Shown piece by piece: positions 45,421 to 53,653 of a DNA stretch of 64,000 nt. The stretch covers positions 1 through 64,000 of the forward strand of contig NZ_AQRC01000006.1 of the NCBI RefSeq assembly GCF_000737065.1, read 5' to 3'. Source of the stretch: Thioclava atlantica (GTDB taxonomy: Bacteria; Pseudomonadota; Alphaproteobacteria; Rhodobacterales; Rhodobacteraceae). The notes beneath the pieces were generated by a model, which did not search any database, was not told the DNA's origin, and saw only the letters and a program-made list of their open reading frames with translations. The translations under genes and the position numbers were made by a program. Positions within the stretch are counted from its first letter, which is position 1. The number at the start of each line of letters is the position of its first letter.

Positions 45421-46257
45421 TCACGCCCGGCCCGGCTTGTCCCCGGTGGGACGTTCCGGGACGCCCAATGCATCCGCGAGCCTCTGCGCCGCCGATCCGG
45501 GGCGAAGCGGTTTCTGCTGATCGGGATGGGGTTTCCACCCGGTCAGCCAGACCATCTCGAAACTCGCGCGGATCCGGCCATCGGGTTCCTGATAGCTCTC
45601 CGAATAGAGCCGCAGCGCCTCTGCCAGAACGTCGCGGCGCAGGAAGCGCCGGTTCCGCGACGCCAGCGCGTTTGTCTCGCCCATCGCGCGCAGATCCGAG
45701 AGCAGCCGCAGCGGCGTCTCGTAGGTGACCTTGCGCATCACCGCATCGGCCACCGGCAAGGCAAATCCCGCCCGCTGGATCAGCGCGCCCAGGTCGCGGA
45801 TCTCGCCCATCGGCAGGATCCGCGGGCTGAGCCCCCCGGTGATCGCCGCCTCGGCCTGTGCAAGTGCTGCGCGCAACTCATTGAGCGTCTGGCCGCCGAA
45901 CAGCACCGCAAGGAACAGCCCGTCGGGTTGGAGCGCGCGCGCCGCCTGCACCATCTGGCCGACCGGATCATTCGCCCAGTGCAGGCACATCGCATGCACC
46001 ACGAGGTCATGCGCGCCTTCCTCCAGATCCAGCACGTCGTCGTCGCGGACCAGCTTGGCGCCGGGCAGACTGTCGCGCCAGGGCTCGGGGAAAGCCGTGA
46101 TCAGGGCGGGGGCCGTAAAGGTTCTGTTAACCTCGAGCAGTCTTTCTGAAAGCTCCGCCGCGGCGTCCTCGTGCAAGAACAGCTCGGGGGCGCGGGCGGC
46201 GCGCATCCTGTGGCGCTCGAGCGCCTCGCGATCGGTCAGAAGGGGCGGTGTCGTCAT
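45421..46257 (-). CDS. SAM-dependent methyltransferase, NDUFAF5/BioC-like
   Basis: A 278-residue methyltransferase. The N terminus LLTDREALERHRMRAARAPE and the sequence ELSERLLEVNRTFTAPALIT fit the mitochondrial NDUFAF5-like group, which acts in complex I assembly in eukaryotes; bacterial roles are unclear. The SAM-binding core is degenerate, with DVLDLEEGAHDLVVHAMCLH standing where the second motif is expected and no clear GxGxG. Its start codon overlaps that of comF on the other strand by two bases (CATG), so the two divergent genes share no spacer. The stop is next to that of otsA. Confidence 0.82.
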   Translation of the reverse strand: MTTPPLLTDREALERHRMRAARAPELFLHEDAAAELSERLLEVNRTFTAPALITAFPEPWRDSLPGAKLVRDDDVLDLEEGAHDLVVHAMCLHWANDPVGQMVQAARALQPDGLFLAVLFGGQTLNELRAALAQAEAAITGGLSPRILPMGEIRDLGALIQRAGFALPVADAVMRKVTYETPLRLLSDLRAMGETNALASRNRRFLRRDVLAEALRLYSESYQEPDGRIRASFEMVWLTGWKPHPDQQKPLRPGSAAQRLADALGVPERPTGDKPGRA

Positions 46258-47020
46258 GTCGGGAACGATCCTTACTGCGCTTCGCGCGCGGATGCTAGCG
46301 GTCGGAACGATCGGGCTGCGCGCCGTCTTCCCGCCGCTCTGTATCGCCTGCGACACCGAGATGGGAAGCGAGTCGGGCCTCTGCCCCGCCTGCTGGGCCG
46401 AAACGGAATTCGCCCGCGGGACCTCCTGCGACAGCTGCGGCGTGCCGCTTCCGGGCGCAAGCGACGGTCAGACCCTGCGCTGCGACGACTGCCTTGTCCA
46501 TCCAAGGCTCTGGGATCAGGGGCGCACGGTGATGCTCTATTCCGGCACCGGGCGCCAGCTCGTGCTCGCGCTCAAACATGGTGACCGGCTCGATCTCGTC
46601 CCGCCATTGGCGCGCTGGCTTGCGCAGGCCGCCGCGCCGCTTCTCGGCCCCGACACCGTTATCGCGCCGATCCCGCTGCATCGCTGGCGGCTGATCCGCC
46701 GGCGCTACAATCAGGCCGCGCTCCTGTCGCGGGCCCTGGCCCGGCTGGGCGGACATGCGCATTGCGCCGATCTCTTCACGAGGCTGCGCGCGACGCCCCG
46801 GCAAAAGGGTCTGACACGCCCCGAACGGCAGACCAATCTCGAGGGCGCGATCGCGATTTCGGCCAAGCGGGCCGCATTGATCGATGGCCGCCCGCTGCTC
46901 ATCGTGGACGATGTGATGACCTCGGGGGCGACGCTGAGTGCCGCGACGCGGGCCGCGCGCGAGGCAGGCGCATCGCGGGTTTGCGTTGTGACACTGGCAC
47001 GCGTTGCGAAGGCGCCCTAA
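46256..47020 (+). CDS. comF: ComF-family protein (phosphoribosyltransferase-like)
   Basis: A 254-residue ComF. Zinc-binding cysteines lie in the N-terminal third (CIACDTEM, CPACW, CDSCGVPL, CDDCLV). The PRPP-binding motif is LLIVDDVMTSGATLSAATRA, and PIPLHRWRLIRRRYNQAALL is the other conserved stretch. ComF is needed for DNA uptake in naturally competent bacteria, though it is also present in non-competent ones. The ATG at 46256 lies within the start of the divergent methyltransferase gene; an ATG at 46291 is a plausible alternative. Confidence 0.9.
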   Translation: MSGTILTALRARMLAVGTIGLRAVFPPLCIACDTEMGSESGLCPACWAETEFARGTSCDSCGVPLPGASDGQTLRCDDCLVHPRLWDQGRTVMLYSGTGRQLVLALKHGDRLDLVPPLARWLAQAAAPLLGPDTVIAPIPLHRWRLIRRRYNQAALLSRALARLGGHAHCADLFTRLRATPRQKGLTRPERQTNLEGAIAISAKRAALIDGRPLLIVDDVMTSGATLSAATRAAREAGASRVCVVTLARVAKAP

Positions 47021-47059
47021 ATCCCTATAGTCTTGCCGACAAAAGGGAATGAACAGAGC

Positions 47060-47317
47060 ATGAAACGCGTCGAAATCTACACCACCCGCACCTGCCCCTT
47101 CTGCATCGCGGCCAAGCGGCTGCTCGACCAGAAGGGCATCGCCTATGAGGAAACCGATGTGGGTGCCAATCCGAGCCTGCGCGCCGAGATGATGCAGCGC
47201 GCCAATGGCCGCCGCACCGTGCCGCAGATCTTCATCGGCGGCGAAGGCGTCGGCGGCTGCGACGAGTTGCATGCGCTCGAGCATGCCGGCAAGCTCGACC
47301 AGATGCTGGCAGGGTGA
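47060..47317 (+). CDS. grxC: Glutaredoxin 3
   Basis: An 85-residue dithiol glutaredoxin. The active site CPFC occurs at residues 12-15 (TTRTCPFCIAAKRLL), with the TVPQIFIGGEGVGGCDEL glutathione-binding region downstream. It reduces protein disulfides and glutathione mixed disulfides. The ATG at 47060 follows aagggaatgaacagagc, which includes a ribosome binding site. It is followed by a carbon-nitrogen hydrolase gene three bases after its stop, and the two recur together in alphaproteobacteria, consistent with a shared role in glutathione metabolism. Confidence 0.96.
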   Translation: MKRVEIYTTRTCPFCIAAKRLLDQKGIAYEETDVGANPSLRAEMMQRANGRRTVPQIFIGGEGVGGCDELHALEHAGKLDQMLAG

Positions 47318-47320
47318 GCG

Positions 47321-48151
47321 ATGAAGGCGGCTCTGGTTCAGCTCTCCGTCACCGACGACCCGGCACAGAACCTGCCGGTCACGCTGGACTTCATTCGCGA
47401 GGCCGCCTCCCGCGGGGCGCAGCTGATCGCAACGCCCGAATGCACCAACATGATCTCGTCGGACCGCGCGCATCAGAGCGCGGTCCTGCACCATGAGCAT
47501 CACGACCCCACGCTCGAGGCGATCTGCGCCGAGGCGGAAAGGCTCGGGGTCTATGTCCTGATAGGCTCGCTCTGCCTGAAGACCGAGGATGACGACGGGC
47601 GCTTCGCGAACCGGTCCTTCCTGATCGGGCGCAAGGGCAACATCAAGGCCCGCTACGACAAGATCCACATGTTCGATGTCGACGTGTCGGAAACCGAGCG
47701 CTACCGCGAATCCGAAGCCTACCGGCCGGGGCGCGAGGCGGTTCTCGGCCCGACCAAATACGCCCAGATCGGGATGACGGTCTGCTACGACCTGCGGTTC
47801 CCGCATCTCTACCGGTCGCTGGCGCAGGGCGGCGCGCAGATCCTGTCGATCCCCGCCGCCTTCAACGACACGACCGGCCGCGCCCATTGGGAAGTATTGG
47901 TCCGCGCCCGGGCGATCGAGAACACCTGTTTCGTTCTGGCGCCCGCGCAATGCGGCACCCATGCCGCGCATGGCAACCGGCCGCGCCGGACCTGGGGGCA
48001 TTCGCTCGCGGTGGGCCCGTGGGGCGATGTGCTCACCGATGGCGGGACCGAGCCGGGGGTGACGCTGGTCGATCTCGACCTCGCGCAGGTCGATGCGGTG
48101 CGCTCGCGGCTGCGCTCGCTCTTTCACGACCGGAGCTTCGAGGGACCGTGA
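47321..48151 (+). CDS. Carbon-nitrogen hydrolase (Nit1/Nit2-type amidase)
   Basis: A 276-residue nitrilase-fold amidase. The Glu-Lys-Cys catalytic triad is Glu40 (ATPECTNMI), Lys114 (YDKIHMFDVDV) and Cys155 (GMTVCYDLRFPHLY). The group includes deaminated-glutathione amidase, and its position three bases after grxC supports that role. It overlaps the MarR gene by four bases (GTGA). The cytoplasmic location is inferred from the absence of a signal. No nearby aminotransferase that would generate the deaminated substrate is visible. Confidence 0.93.
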   Translation: MKAALVQLSVTDDPAQNLPVTLDFIREAASRGAQLIATPECTNMISSDRAHQSAVLHHEHHDPTLEAICAEAERLGVYVLIGSLCLKTEDDDGRFANRSFLIGRKGNIKARYDKIHMFDVDVSETERYRESEAYRPGREAVLGPTKYAQIGMTVCYDLRFPHLYRSLAQGGAQILSIPAAFNDTTGRAHWEVLVRARAIENTCFVLAPAQCGTHAAHGNRPRRTWGHSLAVGPWGDVLTDGGTEPGVTLVDLDLAQVDAVRSRLRSLFHDRSFEGP

Positions 48152-48591
48152 GCAGCCCGGAAACCGACCCGCTTGCCGCGACGCTGTTCGCCGAGGTCTT
48201 CATGGCCGATCAGCTCGCGCGCAACGTCGTCAGCCGGGCGCTGCCCAAGGGGATGGAGATCTCGCATTTCTCGGTGCTCAACCATCTCGCGCATATCGGC
48301 GAGGAGCGCACACCCGCGCAGCTCGCGGCCTCGTTCCACGTCACCCGCGGCGCGATGACGAACACGCTCGCGAAGCTGGAATGGGCAGGCCATGTCCATA
48401 TCCGTCCCGACTGGGACGATGCGCGGCGCAAATGGGTCTCGCTCTCGCCCTCGGGACGCCGGGCGCGCGACGCCGCGCTCGCCTCGCTGATGCCGATCAT
48501 CGGCGGCATCGTGCGCGATCTCGGCCCCGAGAAGGTCCGCGCGACGCTGCCCGTGCTGCGCGAACTGCGCGCGCGGCTCGAGGAAAGCTGA
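48148..48591 (+). CDS. MarR-family transcriptional regulator
   Basis: A 147-residue MarR-type regulator. The winged helix-turn-helix reads MEISHFSVLNHLAHIGEERT, PAQLAASFHVTRGAMTNTLA and KLEWAGHVHIRPDWDDARRK, followed by the C-terminal dimerisation helices. It starts with GTG, overlapping the stop of the amidase gene by four bases, so it is the last gene of a grxC-amidase-marR operon. It may respond to redox or phenolic ligands and regulate this operon, an inference from position only. The third palindromic repeat follows the stop codon. Confidence 0.9.
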   Translation: MSSPETDPLAATLFAEVFMADQLARNVVSRALPKGMEISHFSVLNHLAHIGEERTPAQLAASFHVTRGAMTNTLAKLEWAGHVHIRPDWDDARRKWVSLSPSGRRARDAALASLMPIIGGIVRDLGPEKVRATLPVLRELRARLEES

Positions 48592-48600
48592 GGGGCAGGA

Positions 48601-48736
48601 GGGGCGCTGCCCCTCTGGCCTGCGGCCATTCACCCCGGGATATTTCGGGCATTTGGAAGCGTGCCTGTCGCGGGCTTCCAAATGCCTGAAATATCCCGGG
48701 GGAGCCTGCCGAAGGCGGGCGGGGGCAGCGCCCCCC
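48601..48736. repeat. Long nested palindrome, copy 3
   Basis: CCCCGGGATATTT at 48633-48645 pairs with AAATATCCCGGGG at 48689-48701. The space between holds a perfect inner inverted repeat, ATTTGGAAGC (48651-48660) with GCTTCCAAAT (48674-48683). Outer blocks are GGGGCGCTGCCCC (48601-48613) and gggggcagcgccccc (48721-48735). It lies between the stop of marR and the terminator of ccrM, that is between convergent genes. Confidence 0.9.
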
Positions 48737-48755
48737 TTTCCACGCCGGAGATGCG

Positions 48756-48786
48756 AAAAGACCCCGCCGTTCCATGCACGGCGGGG
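48756..48786 (-). terminator. Rho-independent terminator of ccrM
   Basis: On the minus strand the stem ccccgccgt (48778-48786, complement) pairs with acggcgggg (48762-48770, complement), followed by TCTTTT. It lies 69 bases after the ccrM stop codon and next to the third palindromic repeat. Confidence 0.88.
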
Positions 48787-48854
48787 CAAGGCTGTATCCG
48801 GGGGGTAGCCCCCGGATACTGGCGGTAACTGGGAATTCGGAGGTGCCGGCGCGC

Positions 48855-50006
<1,152 letters not shown>

Positions 50007-50022
50007 CTATGCCGTCAAAGAT

Positions 50023-50061
50023 GAGTCAAAGGCGATTCCGCGTCAATTTCTTTTTTGAATC
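50023..50061 (-). promoter_or_regulatory. Cluster of three GANTC sites upstream of ccrM
   Basis: GAGTC (50023-50027), GATTC (50034-50038) and GAATC (50057-50061) fall within 39 bases in the 101-base gap between the rnhB stop and the ccrM start. One GANTC is expected by chance per 256 bases. In Caulobacter the ccrM leader carries methylation-sensitive GANTC sites that give feedback on its transcription. The last site here overlaps the rnhB stop codon. Confidence 0.7.
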
Positions 50062-50695
50062 AAGGGGTTATACTTTTCGCTTGGCACAAGATATTGTGGA
50101 CTGGCTTGAAGCTTCGTCTATGAACGGGGGTCACCCCTAGATCTAGAAGCGCCTGCAAATGATCTCGCGTCGGGTAGCCCGCATTCCGCTCCCAGCCGTA
50201 GCCCGGATACTGTTGCGCCAAGTCCACCATGAGCCGGTCGCGAGCCTCCTTGGCCAGGATCGAGGCCGCCGCGATCGAGAGCGAGCGGGCATCGCCCTTC
50301 ACGATCGCCTCGGCCGAGACGCCCAGATCCCGGGGTATCCGGTTGCCGTCGACGAGGACATGATCGGGTCCGGCGCGAAGGCCGGCGACCGCCCGGCACA
50401 TCGCCAGATGCGCGGCGTGGTAGATATTGAGTGCGTCGATCTCCTCGACCGAGGCATGGGCGATGCACCACTCGCTGCATTCCATGATCTGTAAGGTCAG
50501 GTCGGCGCGACGCTTCGCGGTGAGCTTCTTCGAATCGTTGAGGCCCTCGGGGATCCGCGCCGGATCGAGAATCACGGCCGCCGCGGTGACCGGGCCGCAA
50601 AGCGGGCCGCGACCGACCTCGTCGACCCCGGCAATGCGGGCCAGGCCGCGCTCCTGGGCGGCCTCTTCGAAGGAAAAATCGGGTGCGTTCGACAT
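50060..50695 (-). CDS. rnhB: Ribonuclease HII
   Basis: A 211-residue RNase HII, which removes ribonucleotides from RNA-DNA duplexes and single misincorporated ribonucleotides. The catalytic acids are Asp25 and Glu26 in [20 protein letters not shown], then [24 protein letters not shown] and [17 protein letters not shown] with the remaining Asp. The start at 50695 fits the family; an upstream extension runs through the preceding terminator. It lies just upstream of ccrM. The terminator hairpin of the adjacent upstream gene at 50733 separates the two units. Confidence 0.95.
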   Translation of the reverse strand: MSNAPDFSFEEAAQERGLARIAGVDEVGRGPLCGPVTAAAVILDPARIPEGLNDSKKLTAKRRADLTLQIMECSEWCIAHASVEEIDALNIYHAAHLAMCRAVAGLRAGPDHVLVDGNRIPRDLGVSAEAIVKGDARSLSIAAASILAKEARDRLMVDLAQQYPGYGWERNAGYPTRDHLQALLDLGVTPVHRRSFKPVHNILCQAKSITP

Positions 50696-50732
50696 GGCAC
50701 GGGGATGCACCGGTTCGCCGATGCGATCAACG

Positions 50733-50759
50733 AAAAAGCGGGGGCCCGAAAGCCCCCGC
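50733..50759 (-). terminator. Rho-independent terminator of the Arg-rich secreted protein gene
   Basis: On the minus strand gcgggggc (complement of 50752-50759) pairs with gcccccgc (complement of 50738-50745) around tttcgg, followed by TTTTT (complement of 50733-50737). It lies 36 bases past the stop codon at 50795. Confidence 0.92.
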
Positions 50760-50794
50760 CCTGCTCGTTGCCTCATGTTCTTGTTCTGGACGGA

Positions 50795-51316
50795 TCAGCG
50801 CCGCGAGAAGCGGACCCCCCGATCCTCGAGGCAATTGCGGCCATAAACCTCTTCATAGCGGTTCCGGCCGGTCTTCATGTCGAAGGAACAGCGGTCGGGC
50901 AGACGTGCGCGGGTGTGGCGGTCGAGACAGTCGGCCGAGACGACCTCGCTCCAGCCGGTGCGGGTACGAACCTGCTGCACGCATTGCTGCGGCAGGGAGA
51001 TCCGGTCGCGGTCGTGGCGCTCCCGGCGGTCGCGCGCCTCGCGGCGTTCGCGCTCGCGGCGCTCCCGTTCGAGCCGGGTCTGGCGCTGCTGCCAGGTTTC
51101 GTTCGTATAGTGGCGCGGCGCCGGCTGAGCGCGCTGCCGGTTCGAATTGTTCACCGAGTCGAGGATCAGTGCGGCGGCTCCGATGCCCAGCAGAACCTTC
51201 AGCGCGTCACGGTCCTTCTTGCCGAGGGCGGCCGCCGGCGTGGCAGTGGCGGCCACTGCGCCGAGCGCGATAGTGGTGGCGGTGATCAGCGCCGTCGCTT
51301 TGGTCTTGAACGTCAT
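50795..51316 (-). CDS. Secreted Arg/Glu-rich protein of unknown function
   Basis: A 173-residue protein. A signal peptide (MTFKTKATALITATTIALGA, ending PAAALG) precedes a short helical segment and a second hydrophobic stretch (LLGIGAAALIL). Residues 80-112 are a dense Arg/Glu helix (RLERERRERERREARDRRER). The C-terminal third has four Cys residues (PQQCVQQ, VSADCLDRH, LPDRCSFDM, YGRNCLEDRG), suggesting two disulfides. I recall similar small proteins in Rhodobacteraceae without known function. A strong terminator follows. It is divergent from the next pair of genes with 169 bases between starts. Confidence 0.72.
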   Translation of the reverse strand: MTFKTKATALITATTIALGAVAATATPAAALGKKDRDALKVLLGIGAAALILDSVNNSNRQRAQPAPRHYTNETWQQRQTRLERERRERERREARDRRERHDRDRISLPQQCVQQVRTRTGWSEVVSADCLDRHTRARLPDRCSFDMKTGRNRYEEVYGRNCLEDRGVRFSRR

Positions 51317-51485
51317 CTTTTCGCTCCTTCCGGTGGGGCAGCCCCGAAAGGCCGCGTCATCTCGATGCATCCACCCTCGGCCGAGGGGCAAAAGACAGGC
51401 AATAACGCGGCGCGGCTATCGGATAGCAGGGCTGCAAGGCGCCTTTGTTATTGAATAGCAGCCGGTTCCCGCGCAGCGTGAGCGC

Positions 51486-51767
51486 ATGAAACACGCATTG
51501 ATCATATTGGCGTTTCTCGCCTCTGCCTCGGCGGCCCAAGCGGCGTGCTATGCCGATTACAAGGCCAAGCGCGACAATCCGTTGCAGCTGCAATACGGGG
51601 TGGCGCAGGTCTCGGACGAGGCATGCACGAAAGAGGCCGCCGCGCGCGAATTGGCGCCGAGGCTGAATGCTGCGGGCTGGACCTTGCTGACGGTTCTCTC
51701 CACATTCGGGCCCGAAGGTTTGGAGCAGAGGAAAGCCAGTGCCGGACAATACTTCCTCCGTTACTGA
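51486..51767 (+). CDS. Small secreted protein, partner of the membrane winged-helix gene
   Basis: A 93-residue protein with a signal peptide at 1-19 (MKHALIILAFLASASAAQA), then a mature domain with Cys at AACYAD and EACTKE, and a C-terminal LNAAGWTLLTVLSTFGPEGL and KASAGQYFLRY. The two cysteines could form a disulfide. The mature protein should be periplasmic. It overlaps the following membrane-protein gene by 29 bases, so the two are translated together. I recall similarly sized proteins of unknown function in Rhodobacteraceae. The function cannot be assigned. Confidence 0.72.
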   Translation: MKHALIILAFLASASAAQAACYADYKAKRDNPLQLQYGVAQVSDEACTKEAAARELAPRLNAAGWTLLTVLSTFGPEGLEQRKASAGQYFLRY

Positions 51768-52443
51768 CAGCCTCCGGCTGGGGTCGCGGGCGGTCGTCGG
51801 CGGGGTCATCGCGGTGGTCGCGATTCTCGCGATTGCGGCCGCGTTTCTCTTCGCGAAGCTTCCCGATGCCGATGCGTTCAATGCGCGTGTCGAACATATC
51901 TTCGTGCAGAACGACAACCTGACCTCGCAGGCCGAGATCAAGCTGCTCGAGGTTCTGGCGCAATCCGCCACGGCGTTCTCGGACGTGCTGGCGAGCTACC
52001 GGGTGATCATCTTCATCCTGCTGATCTTCGCCGCCGCGCTTCTGATCGCCGCGATGGTCTTCCTGCTGCTGCTGATCGGCCTCAACCGGCGCATGACCGA
52101 GATCCGCCGCGCCGGGATCGAGGTGCAGAGCCTGCGGATCCTGCGCGCCGAGAATGCGGTGCTGCTCAACGACATGGCCTTCACGCTGACGCCCGCGGCG
52201 ATCGAGACGCTCTCGGTTCTGGCCGAGGCGCGGATGGATGACGACGTGCTCACCGGCGCACAGATCGAAGGCGTGATCTCGGGGCGCGACGCGGCCGAAT
52301 GCGAGGAGGCCGCCGGCGCCACCCGGATCAAGCGGCTGCGCGACGCGCTCGGCAACCAGCTCGTGGCGGAACTGCTGGTGCGCAACATTTCCCGCAAGGG
52401 ATATACGCTTGCGGTCAGCAAGGACGCGATCCGCGTCGATTGA
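51739..52443 (+). CDS. Membrane protein with C-terminal OmpR-type winged-helix domain
   Basis: A 234-residue protein that starts with GTG inside the preceding gene. Two transmembrane helices lie at about 18-40 and 88-114, with a short periplasmic loop between. From residue 140 the sequence follows the OmpR/PhoB winged-helix layout: MAFTLTPAAIETLSVLAEAR, VLTGAQIEGVISGRDAAECE, TRIKRLRDALGNQLVAELLV and RNISRKGYTLAV, matching the family pattern of LTP, then VxRLRxKL and the final GYxL turn. It would be a membrane-tethered DNA-binding protein with the binding domain at the C terminus, opposite to ToxR and CadC. Target genes are unknown. Confidence 0.78.
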   Translation: MPDNTSSVTDSLRLGSRAVVGGVIAVVAILAIAAAFLFAKLPDADAFNARVEHIFVQNDNLTSQAEIKLLEVLAQSATAFSDVLASYRVIIFILLIFAAALLIAAMVFLLLLIGLNRRMTEIRRAGIEVQSLRILRAENAVLLNDMAFTLTPAAIETLSVLAEARMDDDVLTGAQIEGVISGRDAAECEEAAGATRIKRLRDALGNQLVAELLVRNISRKGYTLAVSKDAIRVD

Positions 52444-52510
52444 CCGACCCTTGCGTGGCAGGGCTATGGGCCCTATATCGCGGCTTCACTTTGCCGTCCG
52501 GGGGGGATGA

Positions 52511-53605
52511 ATGATTCCGACACCCTTTTACCTGATCGACGAAGCGCGCCTTCTCGAGAACATGCGCAAGATCGAACGCCTGCGGGAGCGCTCCGGCGCC
52601 AAGGCGCTTCTGGCGCTCAAATGTTTTGCGACCTGGTCCGCCTTCGACATCATGCGTCCCTATATGGACGGAACGACCTCGAGCTCGCTTTTCGAGTTGA
52701 GGCTTGGGCGCGAGAAATTCGGCCGCGAGACCCATGCCTATTCCGTGGCCTGGTCGGATGGCGAGATCGACGAGGCGATTTCCTATGCCGACAAGATCAT
52801 CTTCAACTCGCTGAGCCAGCTCGACCGGTTCGGCGAGAAGGCCGCGCATATCGAGCGCGGTCTGCGGCTCAATCCCCGTTTCTCGACCTCCGGCTTCGAT
52901 CTGGCCGACCCGGCGCGGCCCTTCTCGCGTCTCGGCGAGTGGGATCTGGCGCGCCTGGAACAGGCAATGGACCGGATCTCGGGGGTGATGATCCATTACA
53001 ATTGCGAGAACGCGGATTTCGCGCTCTTCGATCAGCAGCTGAGCCGGATCGAGGCGGAATTCGGTGAGGTCCTGAAACGGCTGGACTGGGTGAGCCTGGG
53101 TGGCGGCATCCATTTCACCGGCGAAGGCTATCCGCTCGACGATCTGGCCGACCGGCTCAAGCGGTTCTCCGAGACCTATGGCGTGCAGGTCTATCTCGAA
53201 CCGGGCGAAGCCTCGATCACGCAATCGGCCAGCCTCGAGGTCTCGGTGCTCGACATTCTCGACAACGGCAAGAAGATCGCGATCGTCGACAGTTCGATCG
53301 AGGCGCATATGCTCGATCTTCTGATCTATCGGGAAACCGCGAAACTGCCGCAGACCGGCACGCATGACTACCAGATCGCGGGCAAGACCTGCCTGGCGGG
53401 CGACATCTTCGGCGATGCGCGCTTCGAGGCGCCGCTGCAGATCGGCGACCGGATCTCGATCGCGGATGCCGCCGGTTACACGATGGTCAAGAAAAACTGG
53501 TTCAACGGCGTGAACATGCCCGCCATCGCGATCCGCCGGGCCGATGGTAGCATCGACCGGATTCGCGAATTCACCTACGAGGACTACCTTTCCTCATTGT
53601 CCTGA
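52511..53605 (+). CDS. nspC: Carboxynorspermidine/carboxyspermidine decarboxylase
   Basis: A 364-residue fold-type III PLP enzyme. The PLP lysine is Lys37 in KALLALKCFATWS. Further motifs are GLRLNPRFST and the C-terminal DRISIADAAGYTMVKKNWFN, in which the Cys of the family is replaced in part. It decarboxylates carboxynorspermidine or carboxyspermidine, completing the alternative polyamine pathway that starts with aspartate semialdehyde. The partner dehydrogenase follows 48 bases downstream. The start at 52511 follows cgggggggatga, a purine-rich leader. Whether spermidine or norspermidine is made depends on the diamine available. Confidence 0.93.
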   Translation: MIPTPFYLIDEARLLENMRKIERLRERSGAKALLALKCFATWSAFDIMRPYMDGTTSSSLFELRLGREKFGRETHAYSVAWSDGEIDEAISYADKIIFNSLSQLDRFGEKAAHIERGLRLNPRFSTSGFDLADPARPFSRLGEWDLARLEQAMDRISGVMIHYNCENADFALFDQQLSRIEAEFGEVLKRLDWVSLGGGIHFTGEGYPLDDLADRLKRFSETYGVQVYLEPGEASITQSASLEVSVLDILDNGKKIAIVDSSIEAHMLDLLIYRETAKLPQTGTHDYQIAGKTCLAGDIFGDARFEAPLQIGDRISIADAAGYTMVKKNWFNGVNMPAIAIRRADGSIDRIREFTYEDYLSSLS

Positions 53606-53653
53606 GGGCCTGCGCGCCCCCTTCCCCTGTCCAGCCAGAAGGAGACAGCCGAA

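Noticed and set aside
27062-48736. The three palindromes considered as insertion sequences or MITEs
   Set aside because: No transposase, no target-site duplication visible, and the copies differ in their inner arms while keeping fixed positions between convergent genes. A MITE origin cannot be excluded, but there is no positive evidence.
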